A stretch of 53,958 nt of DNA. Source: a virus. Where the stretch lies: positions 1-53,958 of IMG/VR virus record IMGVR_UViG_3300008448_000114. One strand, 5' to 3'. Made by a program: the position numbers and the translations under genes. Positions 42,685 to 49,445 of this stretch are shown here, piece by piece; position 1 is the first letter of the stretch; each line of letters begins with the position of its first letter. Below the pieces are notes generated by a model that had not been told where the DNA came from, ran no database searches, and saw nothing but the letters and a program-made list of their open reading frames with translations.

Positions 42685-42851
42685 AAATTCAGTGAATTTC
42701 CTCAGGTAGCTTCACAAGTTGTGAACGGGCAAAGATATGTCAATGTCATCTTCAGTTCTTTGACATAACAGAATAAAGTAAGGGTATTAAGTACTTATGT
42801 ATGAACGGGTAAAAGTTCAGTGAACTCCGTTTATATTCGGCAAAGTTTGCC
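42685..42851 (+). repeat. Cluster of short hairpins with AGT triloop
   Basis: Four perfect odd palindromes centred on AGT lie at 42685-42699 (AAATTC/GAATTT), 42711-42725 (TTCACA/TGTGAA), 42814-42826 (AGTTC/GAACT) and 42839-42851 (GGCAA/TTGCC). A fifth, with GGGCAA/TTGCCC, is at 43379-43395. The first and third have similar flanks (GGGTAAAA before, TCC/TCCG after) and differ by a paired A-T to G-C change in the stem, as expected for a conserved hairpin. Confidence 0.6.
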
Positions 42852-43378
42852 CAATAATCTATTTAATATCTGTAAAGCATAAATTTACTTTATTTAGCGT
42901 TAAGGGTTAACTACATTCTATAAAAACATAATTTAATTATGTTCAGGAAAGGAAAGGTATTTTTATACCTTATCAATCTTTGTGGTAAGTCGATACCAAG
43001 ACCCAAACCTTAAACAAGTTTGCTAATTGATTCGCTCCGGTCGTTTGACTTTTATAGATTAAAGATTATTTGTAGTTAACACAAAGTAGCCCTGCATGAT
43101 GCTGATGCAGTAAAGTTTTTCTGTTTAGGCGAAGGTGCATGAAAGTGTACCTATAAACGAACTATAAAACAGATGTAAGGATTGCCAAAAATATATCTCG
43201 ATTTATCATTTATATATCCCCACACACCGGACAGCCGGAAGAGTCTGCATAAAACAGATTCGACAATTAAGGCATGAAAGTACTTTGCTACTTCGATTTA
43301 TTCATTTAGTAAAGGCGTGACTACTTTCATAAAGGTACAAATGTCTGCAAAAAAACAACCAATATTTAAGTAATGGCA

Positions 43379-43395
43379 AGGGCAAAGTTTGCCCT
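43379..43395 (+). repeat. Fifth AGT-triloop hairpin
   Basis: AGGGCAA-AGT-TTGCCCT is a perfect 7-bp palindrome with the same AGT centre as the cluster at 42685-42851 and nearly the same sequence as the copy at 42839. It lies 64 bases before the tRNA-like element. Confidence 0.6.
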
Positions 43396-43458
43396 ATACC
43401 TATACTCGCCATGATATTAAACAAATGGTATTGCTTAAATATTTTTAATAATAACAAA

Positions 43459-43514
43459 GGGAAATGGCATGGTGCATGCAGTAATGTAGTCCGGTTCGAT
43501 TCCGGGCTTTCCCC
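43459..43514 (+). tRNA. Truncated tRNA-like element (56 nt)
   Basis: GGGAAA (43459-43464) pairs with TTTCCC (43508-43513) like an acceptor stem. A canonical T arm follows the middle: TCCGG-TTCGATT-CCGGG (43490-43506), directly joined to the acceptor strand as in real tRNAs. Only 25 bases lie between the 5' strand and the T arm, with one hairpin (GCATG-GTG-CATGC). One cloverleaf arm is therefore missing and no anticodon loop is recognisable. A decoding tRNA is unlikely; a processing signal or tRNA mimic is more plausible. Confidence 0.45.
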
Positions 43515-43542
43515 TATTTATTCACTCTAAACACTAAACACA

Positions 43543-43728
43543 ATGAAAGGGACAAAAGTATGCTCGGCAAAGCCCGGCAAAAATGTACGCATGAACGTAC
43601 ACACAAAGCGTGAAGCCATACAGCTCATGCAGAAACTGACAGCACTCGGAAAGGACATAAAAACTTATGTCCGCGAAGTGCAAATCAGACAAGAAATCAA
43701 ATTAATAAACCTAAACATTCATCCATGA
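43543..43728 (+). CDS. Small basic protein, 61 aa
   Basis: The frame begins MKGTKVCSAKPGKNVRMNVHTKREAIQLMQKLTALGKDIKTY and follows a good leader (CTCTAAACACTAAACACA). It is basic and probably helical after residue 20. The stop overlaps the ATG of the next small membrane protein (ATGA), so the two are coupled. No family was recognised. It heads a cluster of tiny early genes that ends at the terminator at 44343. Confidence 0.65.
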   Translation: MKGTKVCSAKPGKNVRMNVHTKREAIQLMQKLTALGKDIKTYVREVQIRQEIKLINLNIHP

Positions 43729-43829
43729 AAAAAAGAAAATGTACTGACGCTGAATTACAGCGCAGACTGGAATTTTGCGTAGGAGTAATAATATCATTAT
43801 TAGCCATCGCAATATTGCAAAATATATAA
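43725..43829 (+). CDS. Single-span membrane peptide, 34 aa
   Basis: MKKRKCTDAELQRRLEFCV is followed by a hydrophobic helix (GVIISLLAIAILQNI) to the C-terminus, giving a basic cytoplasmic head and one membrane span. The start overlaps the upstream stop by four bases. Such tiny membrane proteins in early phage operons often modulate host envelope functions or superinfection, but no specific role can be assigned. Confidence 0.6.
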   Translation: MKKRKCTDAELQRRLEFCVGVIISLLAIAILQNI

Positions 43830-43838
43830 ATGTAGTAT

Positions 43839-44141
43839 ATGGAAGGATATAATAAATGGGCAAATGAAATGAATGTAGGTGCATACTATGTACCGCCCAC
43901 ACCTCCGGCAAATGGTCACTACTTTGACGCAAAAGTTTATACTAAATCTAAAAAACAAAATATAAGCATCGTAAAACGCTTATTAAAGCTACTCAGCTTT
44001 TTTCTGTTCACTCTCATCATGTCATCCTGCTCACGTTACGTTAATTCCGGAGGTGGAGGATGCGGAGTATGGCATCCAAAGAAATACTCCGGAGCTGCGC
44101 CTAAGATGCGCTCAGGGGCGAAACTTGTATCCATTCACTAA
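43839..44141 (+). CDS. Predicted small lipoprotein, 100 aa
   Basis: After 45 polar residues comes a hydrophobic segment, LLKLLSFFLFTLIMSSC, that ends in a lipobox-like Ser-Ser-Cys. A short mature tail follows with GGGGCGVWHPKKYSG. Bacteroidota phages commonly carry small lipoproteins with a CGVWxPKK-type ending. The long polar N-terminal part before the hydrophobic segment is odd for a signal peptide, so a later start is possible but no good ATG is present. Outer-membrane exclusion or lysis roles are guesses. Confidence 0.6.
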   Translation: MEGYNKWANEMNVGAYYVPPTPPANGHYFDAKVYTKSKKQNISIVKRLLKLLSFFLFTLIMSSCSRYVNSGGGGCGVWHPKKYSGAAPKMRSGAKLVSIH

Positions 44142-44153
44142 ATAAAACTTAAT

Positions 44154-44333
44154 ATGAAAAAGATTTTAACAGCGGGCATAATGCCATTAGTTCCGTTCGT
44201 ATTCGGGATATTCCTGTTAGCATTTTCGCTAAACCCATTTAAGTCTTATGTATTCTGGGCAGTCACTTACGTGTACTTAGTTGTATGCCTAGTAATTGTT
44301 CTAGTAATGCAGACAGAAGAAAACAGTGTTTGA
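44154..44333 (+). CDS. Two-span membrane protein, 59 aa
   Basis: MKKILTAGIMPLVPFVFGIFL and a second hydrophobic stretch (VFWAVTYVYLVVCLVIVLVM) form two membrane helices joined by a short loop, followed by an acidic tail. The leader AATAAAACTTAAT precedes the ATG. It ends ten bases before an intrinsic terminator and so is the last gene of the small membrane cluster. The function is unknown; holin-like size is noted but holins are usually late genes. Confidence 0.65.
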   Translation: MKKILTAGIMPLVPFVFGIFLLAFSLNPFKSYVFWAVTYVYLVVCLVIVLVMQTEENSV

Positions 44334-44342
44334 GTGAGGATA

Positions 44343-44378
44343 GCCGGTAACAGGTAACGCTGACCGGCTTTTTTATTT
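44343..44378 (+). terminator. Intrinsic terminator after the small membrane gene cluster
   Basis: GCCGGT pairs with ACCGGC around a loop containing two TAACAGG/TAACGC-type words and is followed by TTTTTTATTTT. It is a strong classical terminator ending the 43.5-44.3 kb unit. Confidence 0.85.
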
Positions 44379-44408
44379 TACACTATTGTAAACTTTCAAT
44401 TTACATTT

Positions 44409-44645
44409 ATGAAAATGATACCATGCAAACGATGCTCCGGACCAATGCCGGAACTACGCCTGACTAGATGCGGATTCAATACGTGTATTACATGTGCATC
44501 TACGCAGAAGGTAGGTTGCATCCCCGTAACTAATCATAAGACGGGCAATACTATTCAGGTCGTACCAATGGAGACAGCTAATAGAGTAAACCGCCTGGCT
44601 CAACGCAAAGGGTATGGCGTAATGTCAGGAATGAAACACAATTAA
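44409..44645 (+). CDS. Small zinc-ribbon protein, 78 aa
   Basis: CKRC (residues 6-9) and CITC (26-29), with the intervening GPMPELRLTRCGFNT, form a four-cysteine zinc-ribbon of the kind found in small phage proteins (PMPELR is a recurring text). The remaining 45 residues are basic and polar. It could bind nucleic acid or a host polymerase, but this is only a family-level guess. It starts a new unit after the terminator at 44343. Confidence 0.7.
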   Translation: MKMIPCKRCSGPMPELRLTRCGFNTCITCASTQKVGCIPVTNHKTGNTIQVVPMETANRVNRLAQRKGYGVMSGMKHN

Positions 44646-44656
44646 ATCAATCTACA

Positions 44657-44800
44657 ATGAGACAGATTAAAAAGCATTTCGATACGCAGAGACAAGCGGA
44701 GAACTATTTGAATATACTCTACGGAGTGTACGACTATGTTAAACTCATCCGCTTTCCAATGCTCACTGAATCAGGCACTTATATATTTGAAGTTCACTAA
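44657..44800 (+). CDS. Small protein, 47 aa
   Basis: The frame MRQIKKHFDTQRQAENYLNILYGVYDYVKLIRFP to YIFEVH follows an AAATCAATCTACA leader. It looks like a compact helix-strand-strand fold, with an amphipathic helix and two aromatic-rich strands, common among small uncharacterised phage proteins. It is 11 bases after the zinc-ribbon gene and so probably co-transcribed. Confidence 0.6.
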   Translation: MRQIKKHFDTQRQAENYLNILYGVYDYVKLIRFPMLTESGTYIFEVH

Positions 44801-44826
44801 TTAATTAACCAATAAATCAAATCACA

Positions 44827-45297
44827 ATGACAAAGCAAGAAAAACTCGCTGTTAAAAGCAGCCTGCTGTCTATAAAGGACAGCTTATTCAGAGACGCATG
44901 GGAAGATATTGTATCTGACCATCCGTATGTAGAACAAGACGACGACGACATCGAAGATGATGTGTTAGTTATAGCAGATGCACCGGAGAAACCATCTTGG
45001 AAAATAGGTGAGGAGAAGATTCAGCGTAGGCGTAACGGATTTAGCTTTAATGACATGGAGAGTGCAATAGATGAGTTAGTGAGACTATGGGGCGTGGAAT
45101 CATTTACTCAACCTCTAATGTCATATACTCTAGGCGAAGAAGAAGGCATGGGGCTGTACTTTAAATCTAAAGATACATTCGTGCGTAGTAGCGATGCGTC
45201 TCTAGGTATCGTCAATACTAATGACGAAGACGAACAAGCATACCTTCTGCATATAGGATATAAAAGATTCTCCGATATAATTATAAACGATAACTAA
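44827..45297 (+). CDS. Acidic protein of unknown function, 156 aa
   Basis: Residues 35-50 are a run of Asp/Glu (EQDDDDIEDDVLV) between two helical parts. The C-terminal half has mixed alpha/beta text (SFNDMESAIDELVRLWGVESFTQPL, GMGLYFKSKDTFVRSSD). No domain is recognised. The leader AACCAATAAATCAAATCACA is a good example of the local initiation signal. It is the first of several larger early genes. Confidence 0.7.
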   Translation: MTKQEKLAVKSSLLSIKDSLFRDAWEDIVSDHPYVEQDDDDIEDDVLVIADAPEKPSWKIGEEKIQRRRNGFSFNDMESAIDELVRLWGVESFTQPLMSYTLGEEEGMGLYFKSKDTFVRSSDASLGIVNTNDEDEQAYLLHIGYKRFSDIIINDN

Positions 45298-45311
45298 TTA
45301 CTCTAAACAAA

Positions 45312-45326
45312 CGTGGAGTCACCACG
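45312..45326 (+). promoter_or_regulatory. Hairpin in the leader of the 129-aa gene
   Basis: CGTGG-AGTCA-CCACG forms a perfect 5-bp hairpin between a CTCTAAACAAA element and the ATG at 45347. Placed in the 5' untranslated region, it could modulate translation or bind a protein. Similar leaders elsewhere lack such an insertion. Confidence 0.4.
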
Positions 45327-45346
45327 ATAAAAACTGAACATTCGAT

Positions 45347-45736
45347 ATGTCACAAGTAACATTAGACCGCAGCACGCTCAAAGCAATGTACAATGCCGAC
45401 CAAAACGGAGACGTACAATCCATCATCCTTAACGCTGTCCCTGACCTGCTATCAAAGCAAGGCTTCGTGCTTGACATTGACTCGGGTTCACTCTCACAAT
45501 TCGTTGATACGCTTGATATCTCCGATTGCAATGACACGAGGCTCATCGAGGTAGTCAATCGTACTGCATCCGGAGACGAAGCAGGCAAAGGTTTCTACCT
45601 GCACAAGCAAGGAGGCGACGTCGTATGGTACGCATCACCTACTAAGAAAGGTAAGGCAGTGCGTCTAGTTCCGGTGTTTGCAAACAGCGAAGCAGAGCAT
45701 CACCTCGTTGACCTCGGATACCTTCCGCTTGGTTAA
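45347..45736 (+). CDS. Protein of unknown function, 129 aa
   Basis: The product starts MSQVTLDRSTLKAMYNADQNGDVQSIILN and shows alternating helices and strands with KGFYLHKQGGDVVWYAS and a final strand-rich end. There is no signal peptide, membrane span or known motif. Codon use is richer in G and C than the small genes before it, matching the following larger genes. It is followed by an intrinsic terminator and precedes the 534-residue acidic protein. Confidence 0.7.
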   Translation: MSQVTLDRSTLKAMYNADQNGDVQSIILNAVPDLLSKQGFVLDIDSGSLSQFVDTLDISDCNDTRLIEVVNRTASGDEAGKGFYLHKQGGDVVWYASPTKKGKAVRLVPVFANSEAEHHLVDLGYLPLG

Positions 45737-45764
45737 TTAGGTAGCACTAAAATGACATCATCAT

Positions 45765-45795
45765 GGGAGGGGCGTAACAACTCCTCCCTTTTACT
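45765..45795 (+). terminator. Intrinsic terminator
   Basis: GGGAGG pairs with CCTCCC (45765-45770 with 45783-45788) around a 12-base loop and is followed by TTTTACT. The short U-run makes it moderate in strength, so partial read-through into the next gene is possible. Confidence 0.6.
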
Positions 45796-45818
45796 AATCT
45801 CTCAACAAATCAAACATT

Positions 45819-47423
45819 ATGTTTACATTACGTACAGAAGCCATCATCGAGAACGCAGCACACTCTATCTACGGAGCAGAACTTCCAGGCATTGAACACG
45901 TGCACCTAAGGGGTGCTATGTTCGGCTACTACAAAGCAGGTAGCGGAGCAACAATAATAAACGGCAGGTGGCAGGACAAGGGACTGCAACTAATAAAGCC
46001 TGGCAAGTTTATCAAGATGATTAACAAGGATATGTCCGACGATAAGGTAGAGCGTATGGTTAACCGCATCAAGTCATACGTATCAACCTTTGGCGACGAG
46101 CATGGCGAAGGTATCGAAGCTCCGTTCTTCAGTGTCGCATCGGGAGAGATGATAGGGCACTACTACCTCGACAAGAACTACGCTGAAAGCGATGGAAATT
46201 TGGGCAATAGCTGTATGCGTAGGCCTGAATGTCAGCCGTATTTCAAGCTATACGAACAGAATCAAGATGCTGTCAGTATGCTAGTGTTACGTAACAGCGA
46301 ACACATTATCGTAGCACGTGCGCTGCTGTGGTTCGATGGTACAGATACCTACATGGATACTATCTACCGGATAGCTGACAAGTTCGAGACAAGCATGATT
46401 GAGTACGCCTGCCGTCATGGTATATACTACAAGCGTCAGCAGTCGTGTCATTACTTCGCATTCGATATGTTCAACCGCGAAAAGATAGAGCCTAAGATTC
46501 TCAACATACATATCGACAAGGTAGATGTGGTAAAATGGGAGTTCCCGTGGCTGGATACGCTGATGTATATGTACATGAACAGCGGTAAATACTATCTGAC
46601 TAACTGCCCTACTCCAGGAATCAACGGAACAATATTGCAACTGCGTAGCACAAGCGGTAGTATATACGACCACAATATCAACGACGACAGACTACTGCAC
46701 ATGGAGACAGCGTTCACCTTATTGTACGGAGGTAAGCGTAGCCCATCGGTCACTAAGTTCTTAGAAGATAGAGAGGCGTTAGTAGAAGCTGTCGAAGGAG
46801 ATGAAAATAGTATCGTAAGCAACTGGAATGGTAGCTTCCTTGCAACCATTATCAAAGAGCCGAAAGACATACCATTAGGATACAAGCGTCTGTTCATAAA
46901 CAATCAGCCGGAGGAAGGACAGGTAGAGATTAACGGAGAGTTCTACGATGAAGATGATTGTGTTATAGATATACATGGCAACTGGGTGCATATTGACGAT
47001 GCAGTAGAGGTAGATGGAGACTGGTATCATCATGAAGACGGTAGAATCAGGTACTCTGAACACTACGGAAGACATTACCACGAAGATGATGTTACGTATG
47101 TGGAAAGCAGAGACGACTACTATCCTAATGATGATACTGTATGGGATGAATACACTAACGAGAATATCCTTGAGAGATACGCGGTATATGTACAAGACTA
47201 TGGATATATACACGAAGATGATGTACACGAGGTAGCCGTAGAGGTTAATGGAGAATACCACAAGACAGAGAGATGCTTCCAATGTGAGATAACAGACGAG
47301 TGGTATCTGAACGATGAAAAGTGCGAGCTTCCTGATGGTAGGGTGGTATGCCAAGAAGCGTATGACGAATGGATTGAAGAGAACGATACTGACGAACAAG
47401 AAGTAGAAGAAGAGCAACCTTAA
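45819..47423 (+). CDS. Large acidic protein with H/D/W-rich repeats, 534 aa
   Basis: The N-terminal 250 residues are a mixed alpha/beta domain containing a GNLGNSCMRRPECQPYFKLY segment and a following strand (SMLVLRNSEHIIVARALLW). Such text recurs in large phages without known function. From about residue 365 to 490 the chain is a series of 10-20-residue repeats built on Y/W/H plus D/E: NGEFYDEDDCVID, HGNWVHIDDAVEV, DGDWYHHEDG, YGRHYHEDDVTYV, RDDYYPNDDTVW, YGYIHEDDVHEV, which suggests metal binding or surface mimicry. A CxxC...C end (CFQCEITDEWYLNDEKC) may bind zinc. It is next to an M20-type peptidase. The function is unknown. Confidence 0.75.
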   Translation: MFTLRTEAIIENAAHSIYGAELPGIEHVHLRGAMFGYYKAGSGATIINGRWQDKGLQLIKPGKFIKMINKDMSDDKVERMVNRIKSYVSTFGDEHGEGIEAPFFSVASGEMIGHYYLDKNYAESDGNLGNSCMRRPECQPYFKLYEQNQDAVSMLVLRNSEHIIVARALLWFDGTDTYMDTIYRIADKFETSMIEYACRHGIYYKRQQSCHYFAFDMFNREKIEPKILNIHIDKVDVVKWEFPWLDTLMYMYMNSGKYYLTNCPTPGINGTILQLRSTSGSIYDHNINDDRLLHMETAFTLLYGGKRSPSVTKFLEDREALVEAVEGDENSIVSNWNGSFLATIIKEPKDIPLGYKRLFINNQPEEGQVEINGEFYDEDDCVIDIHGNWVHIDDAVEVDGDWYHHEDGRIRYSEHYGRHYHEDDVTYVESRDDYYPNDDTVWDEYTNENILERYAVYVQDYGYIHEDDVHEVAVEVNGEYHKTERCFQCEITDEWYLNDEKCELPDGRVVCQEAYDEWIEENDTDEQEVEEEQP

Positions 47424-47449
47424 TCATTAAAAATCAAAACAATTAAACA

Positions 47450-48718
47450 ATGGTAGAACAATTATTCAAGGACATCCTGAGTACGCAGTCGCACTCAGGT
47501 CATGTCGAACGCATGACGCAACTTATCGCAGACTACGCCACATACTTCGGAGCAGATGTACGTATCGAGAGCAACAATATCTACGTCACCAAAGGTATCC
47601 CACTTCCTAATGGCTATCCATGTATCGTATCCCATACCGATACTGTCCACGCAATAGTACCCGACGACGAGTTCAGGGTAGGCTATGACCACGACAACCG
47701 CATCATATACGGATACAATCCTATCAAGCGCGACTTCACCGGCATAGGAGGTGATGACAAGGTAGGCATCTACATCGCCCTCGCTGCTGTCCGTGACTTC
47801 ACAAGTATCAAGGCCTGCTTCTTTCGAGACGAGGAGATAGGTTGCGTAGGTAGTGGAGAGGCCGACTTATCCTTCTTCTCCGACTGCATGTATATCCTGC
47901 AATGCGACCGCAAAGGTAACAAGGACTTTGTCAATCGTATATCATCAACGCCTATATCCTCCAAAGAGTTCCAGGATGACGTAGCTAACATCATCAAGAA
48001 CTATGGCTATGACTTCCACGACGGTGGTATGACAGATGTGTACAAGTTAACAACTCGGCAGGTAGGTATCAGCACAGCCAATATGAGCTGTGGCTATTAC
48101 AACCCTCACTCATCAGACGAACTTATATCTGTCGATGATGTTGACAACACACTGCGTATGGTATATGAGATACTGTGGACACTAGACAAGAGGTACGAGC
48201 ATAAGGTAGAGACTCCGGTATATACTAATAAGAAATACTACTACGACTATGACGATTGGTACACGCCTAAGTTTAATACGCCATCTGCCAAGATAGATAC
48301 TATCGACTCAGTTGATGACTTCGGAGACTACTTAAGTATGCAGGATATGCCGACGGATGAAGACATGAAGAAGATGTCTTATGATGATTTCTACTGCCAT
48401 GCCTTAGCTGTCATGTTCGGATATGAGTACACAGGCAATGGCATCTATTCATTTGAGTCAGGAAGGATTACAAGCTATACATCACTGGCTAAGATAGACA
48501 TTAAGGAGCTAGAGAAAGAGATAGATGACAGCGCTATATGGGAGGCGGTAGAGTTCGCGTCATTCTGCGAAGAGCAAAGGGATATATTGATGGAAGATGA
48601 TAAGCCTAAGTCTGAGTGTAACTGTCAGTCATGTGGTACGGGAATAACTAAAGACCAGCAGAGATGGTATGATGGTGTGTGCGAGGGTTGCTTCCGTAGC
48701 TACCATACGATTCTGTAG
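47450..48718 (+). CDS. M20-family metallopeptidase with C-terminal zinc ribbon, 422 aa
   Basis: The metal-ligand set of M20-type di-zinc peptidases is complete. HTD (His62, Asp64) lies in IVSHTDTVHA, followed by GGDDKVG (Asp102/103) and the catalytic and bridging Glu128-Glu129 in FFRDEEIG. Asp153 is in LQCDRKGN and His220 in NPHSSDE. Members cleave peptides or amide bonds, PepT-like aminopeptidases being the closest in look. After residue 245 the chain departs into an acidic Tyr-rich region and ends in a zinc-ribbon (CNCQSCG, CEGC). A phage carrying an intact amidohydrolase-type enzyme among early genes is unusual; the substrate cannot be predicted. Confidence 0.85.
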   Translation: MVEQLFKDILSTQSHSGHVERMTQLIADYATYFGADVRIESNNIYVTKGIPLPNGYPCIVSHTDTVHAIVPDDEFRVGYDHDNRIIYGYNPIKRDFTGIGGDDKVGIYIALAAVRDFTSIKACFFRDEEIGCVGSGEADLSFFSDCMYILQCDRKGNKDFVNRISSTPISSKEFQDDVANIIKNYGYDFHDGGMTDVYKLTTRQVGISTANMSCGYYNPHSSDELISVDDVDNTLRMVYEILWTLDKRYEHKVETPVYTNKKYYYDYDDWYTPKFNTPSAKIDTIDSVDDFGDYLSMQDMPTDEDMKKMSYDDFYCHALAVMFGYEYTGNGIYSFESGRITSYTSLAKIDIKELEKEIDDSAIWEAVEFASFCEEQRDILMEDDKPKSECNCQSCGTGITKDQQRWYDGVCEGCFRSYHTIL

Positions 48719-48730
48719 CAGTGTTCACTC

Positions 48731-49000
48731 TCACGATTTTTTGGTTGACTTCCCGTTAGCGCCATTACGAGCCCGGTTTTTGTGTTTTGATTCCATAACG
48801 AGCTTACCATTCTTGGTATGGCTCATATCTTTATTATCACCATTACCGTACGTTCCGGCTTCGCGATTAGCTTTATTCAGCTTGGAGCGATATGCTACAC
48901 GTTCAGGAGCTTTGTTATACAGCGCATCGTACGCTGCCTTACGCTTCCTTGCTTCGGGATTCTTATCGTAATACTTTTGAGTTCTTGACTTCTTAACCAT
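48731..49000 (-). CDS. Small very basic protein, lone left-going gene in the early region, 89 aa
   Basis: The start at 49000 (MVKKSRTQKYYDKNPEARKRKAAYD) lies three bases after TATATTTG (49011-49004), so the mRNA should be leaderless. The chain is rich in Lys, Arg and Asn, with YRSKLNKANREAG, KDMSHTKNGKLV and a final KNRARNGANGKSTKK. This pattern recurs in small Bacteroidota phage proteins of unknown role. Opposite orientation and the late-type promoter element suggest a late, DNA-binding or virion protein embedded among early genes. Its stop is 12 bases from the convergent peptidase gene. Confidence 0.7.
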   Translation of the reverse strand: MVKKSRTQKYYDKNPEARKRKAAYDALYNKAPERVAYRSKLNKANREAGTYGNGDNKDMSHTKNGKLVMESKHKNRARNGANGKSTKKS

Positions 49001-49003
49001 ACA

Positions 49004-49011
49004 CAAATATA
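49004..49011 (-). promoter_or_regulatory. TATATTTG element three bases before a left-going ATG
   Basis: The same octamer that precedes several late genes occurs here before the only left-going gene of the right half. There is no TTTG at the usual -33 distance. Its presence supports a late programme shared with the structural genes. Confidence 0.5.
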
Positions 49012-49031
49012 ATAATTTAAAACAAATCAAC

Positions 49032-49391
49032 ATGGAAGGAAAATTAATCTTCAAGTATGACAGATGGTATGTTGACAAGGTTGACGAAGACCTGCTCATA
49101 CCACTATGTAAGACAGATGATGACTTTATCAAATCCCTTGACGATGAGTATATTGTAAAAGCTGTTACGTCTAGATTGGTAGAGTTTACCATCATTACCG
49201 AGTTCAGCCATCCTGAGCAATTCGAGGGCGTAGCATGGGGTGACGGAGAAATCCAGGCGCTACTCGTGAATAATAGGCGCAATGATACATGGGATGACAT
49301 ATATATGAAGCACCGGCATCTTTCCGATGGCGACTTCATTGATATGCTGTACAGAAACTACTACCCACCTAGAACAAAAATGCCATTTTAA
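49032..49391 (+). CDS. Protein of unknown function, 119 aa
   Basis: MEGKLIFKYDRWYVDKVDEDLLIPL opens a small mixed alpha/beta protein with several Asp/Trp clusters (SHPEQFEGVAWGDGEIQALL) and an RHLSDGDFIDMLYRNYYPP end. The leader TTTAAAACAAATCAAC is typical here. It is divergent from the basic gene at 48731-49000, with only 31 bases between the two starts. No family was recognised. Confidence 0.7.
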   Translation: MEGKLIFKYDRWYVDKVDEDLLIPLCKTDDDFIKSLDDEYIVKAVTSRLVEFTIITEFSHPEQFEGVAWGDGEIQALLVNNRRNDTWDDIYMKHRHLSDGDFIDMLYRNYYPPRTKMPF

Positions 49392-49445
49392 TTTGGTGGA
49401 TTCAACTATATGTAGTATATTGCATAACAATTTAAACAAAACTAT

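Larger units (their letters stand above)
42558..43516 (+). ncRNA. Candidate long structured RNA ending in a tRNA-like element
   Basis: About 960 bases between two early genes carry no convincing reading frame. Right after the stop codon is a three-way junction: CCCGT with ACGGG (42569-42573, 42610-42614) extended by GCA/TGC, hairpin TACGT-AAAA-ACGTA (42575-42588) and hairpin AGATAA/TTATCT (42590-42609). Then come short perfect hairpins at 42685, 42711, 42814, 42839, 42899, 42925, 42954 and 43379. The segment ends in a truncated tRNA-like fold at 43459-43514. The layout recalls large ornate phage RNAs such as GOLLD and ROOL, which are often linked to tRNAs. I cannot claim homology to either. 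Confidence 0.5.

Noticed and set aside
42543-43543. A CRISPR array, considered because of repeated palindromes
   Set aside because: The palindromes differ in sequence and spacing and no 25-35 base repeat with uniform spacers is present.
46287-47417. Minus-strand frames of 103-180 codons opposite the 534-residue gene
   Set aside because: They mirror the repetitive Asp/Tyr/His codons of the coding strand and have no leader or context; they are shadows of the real gene.
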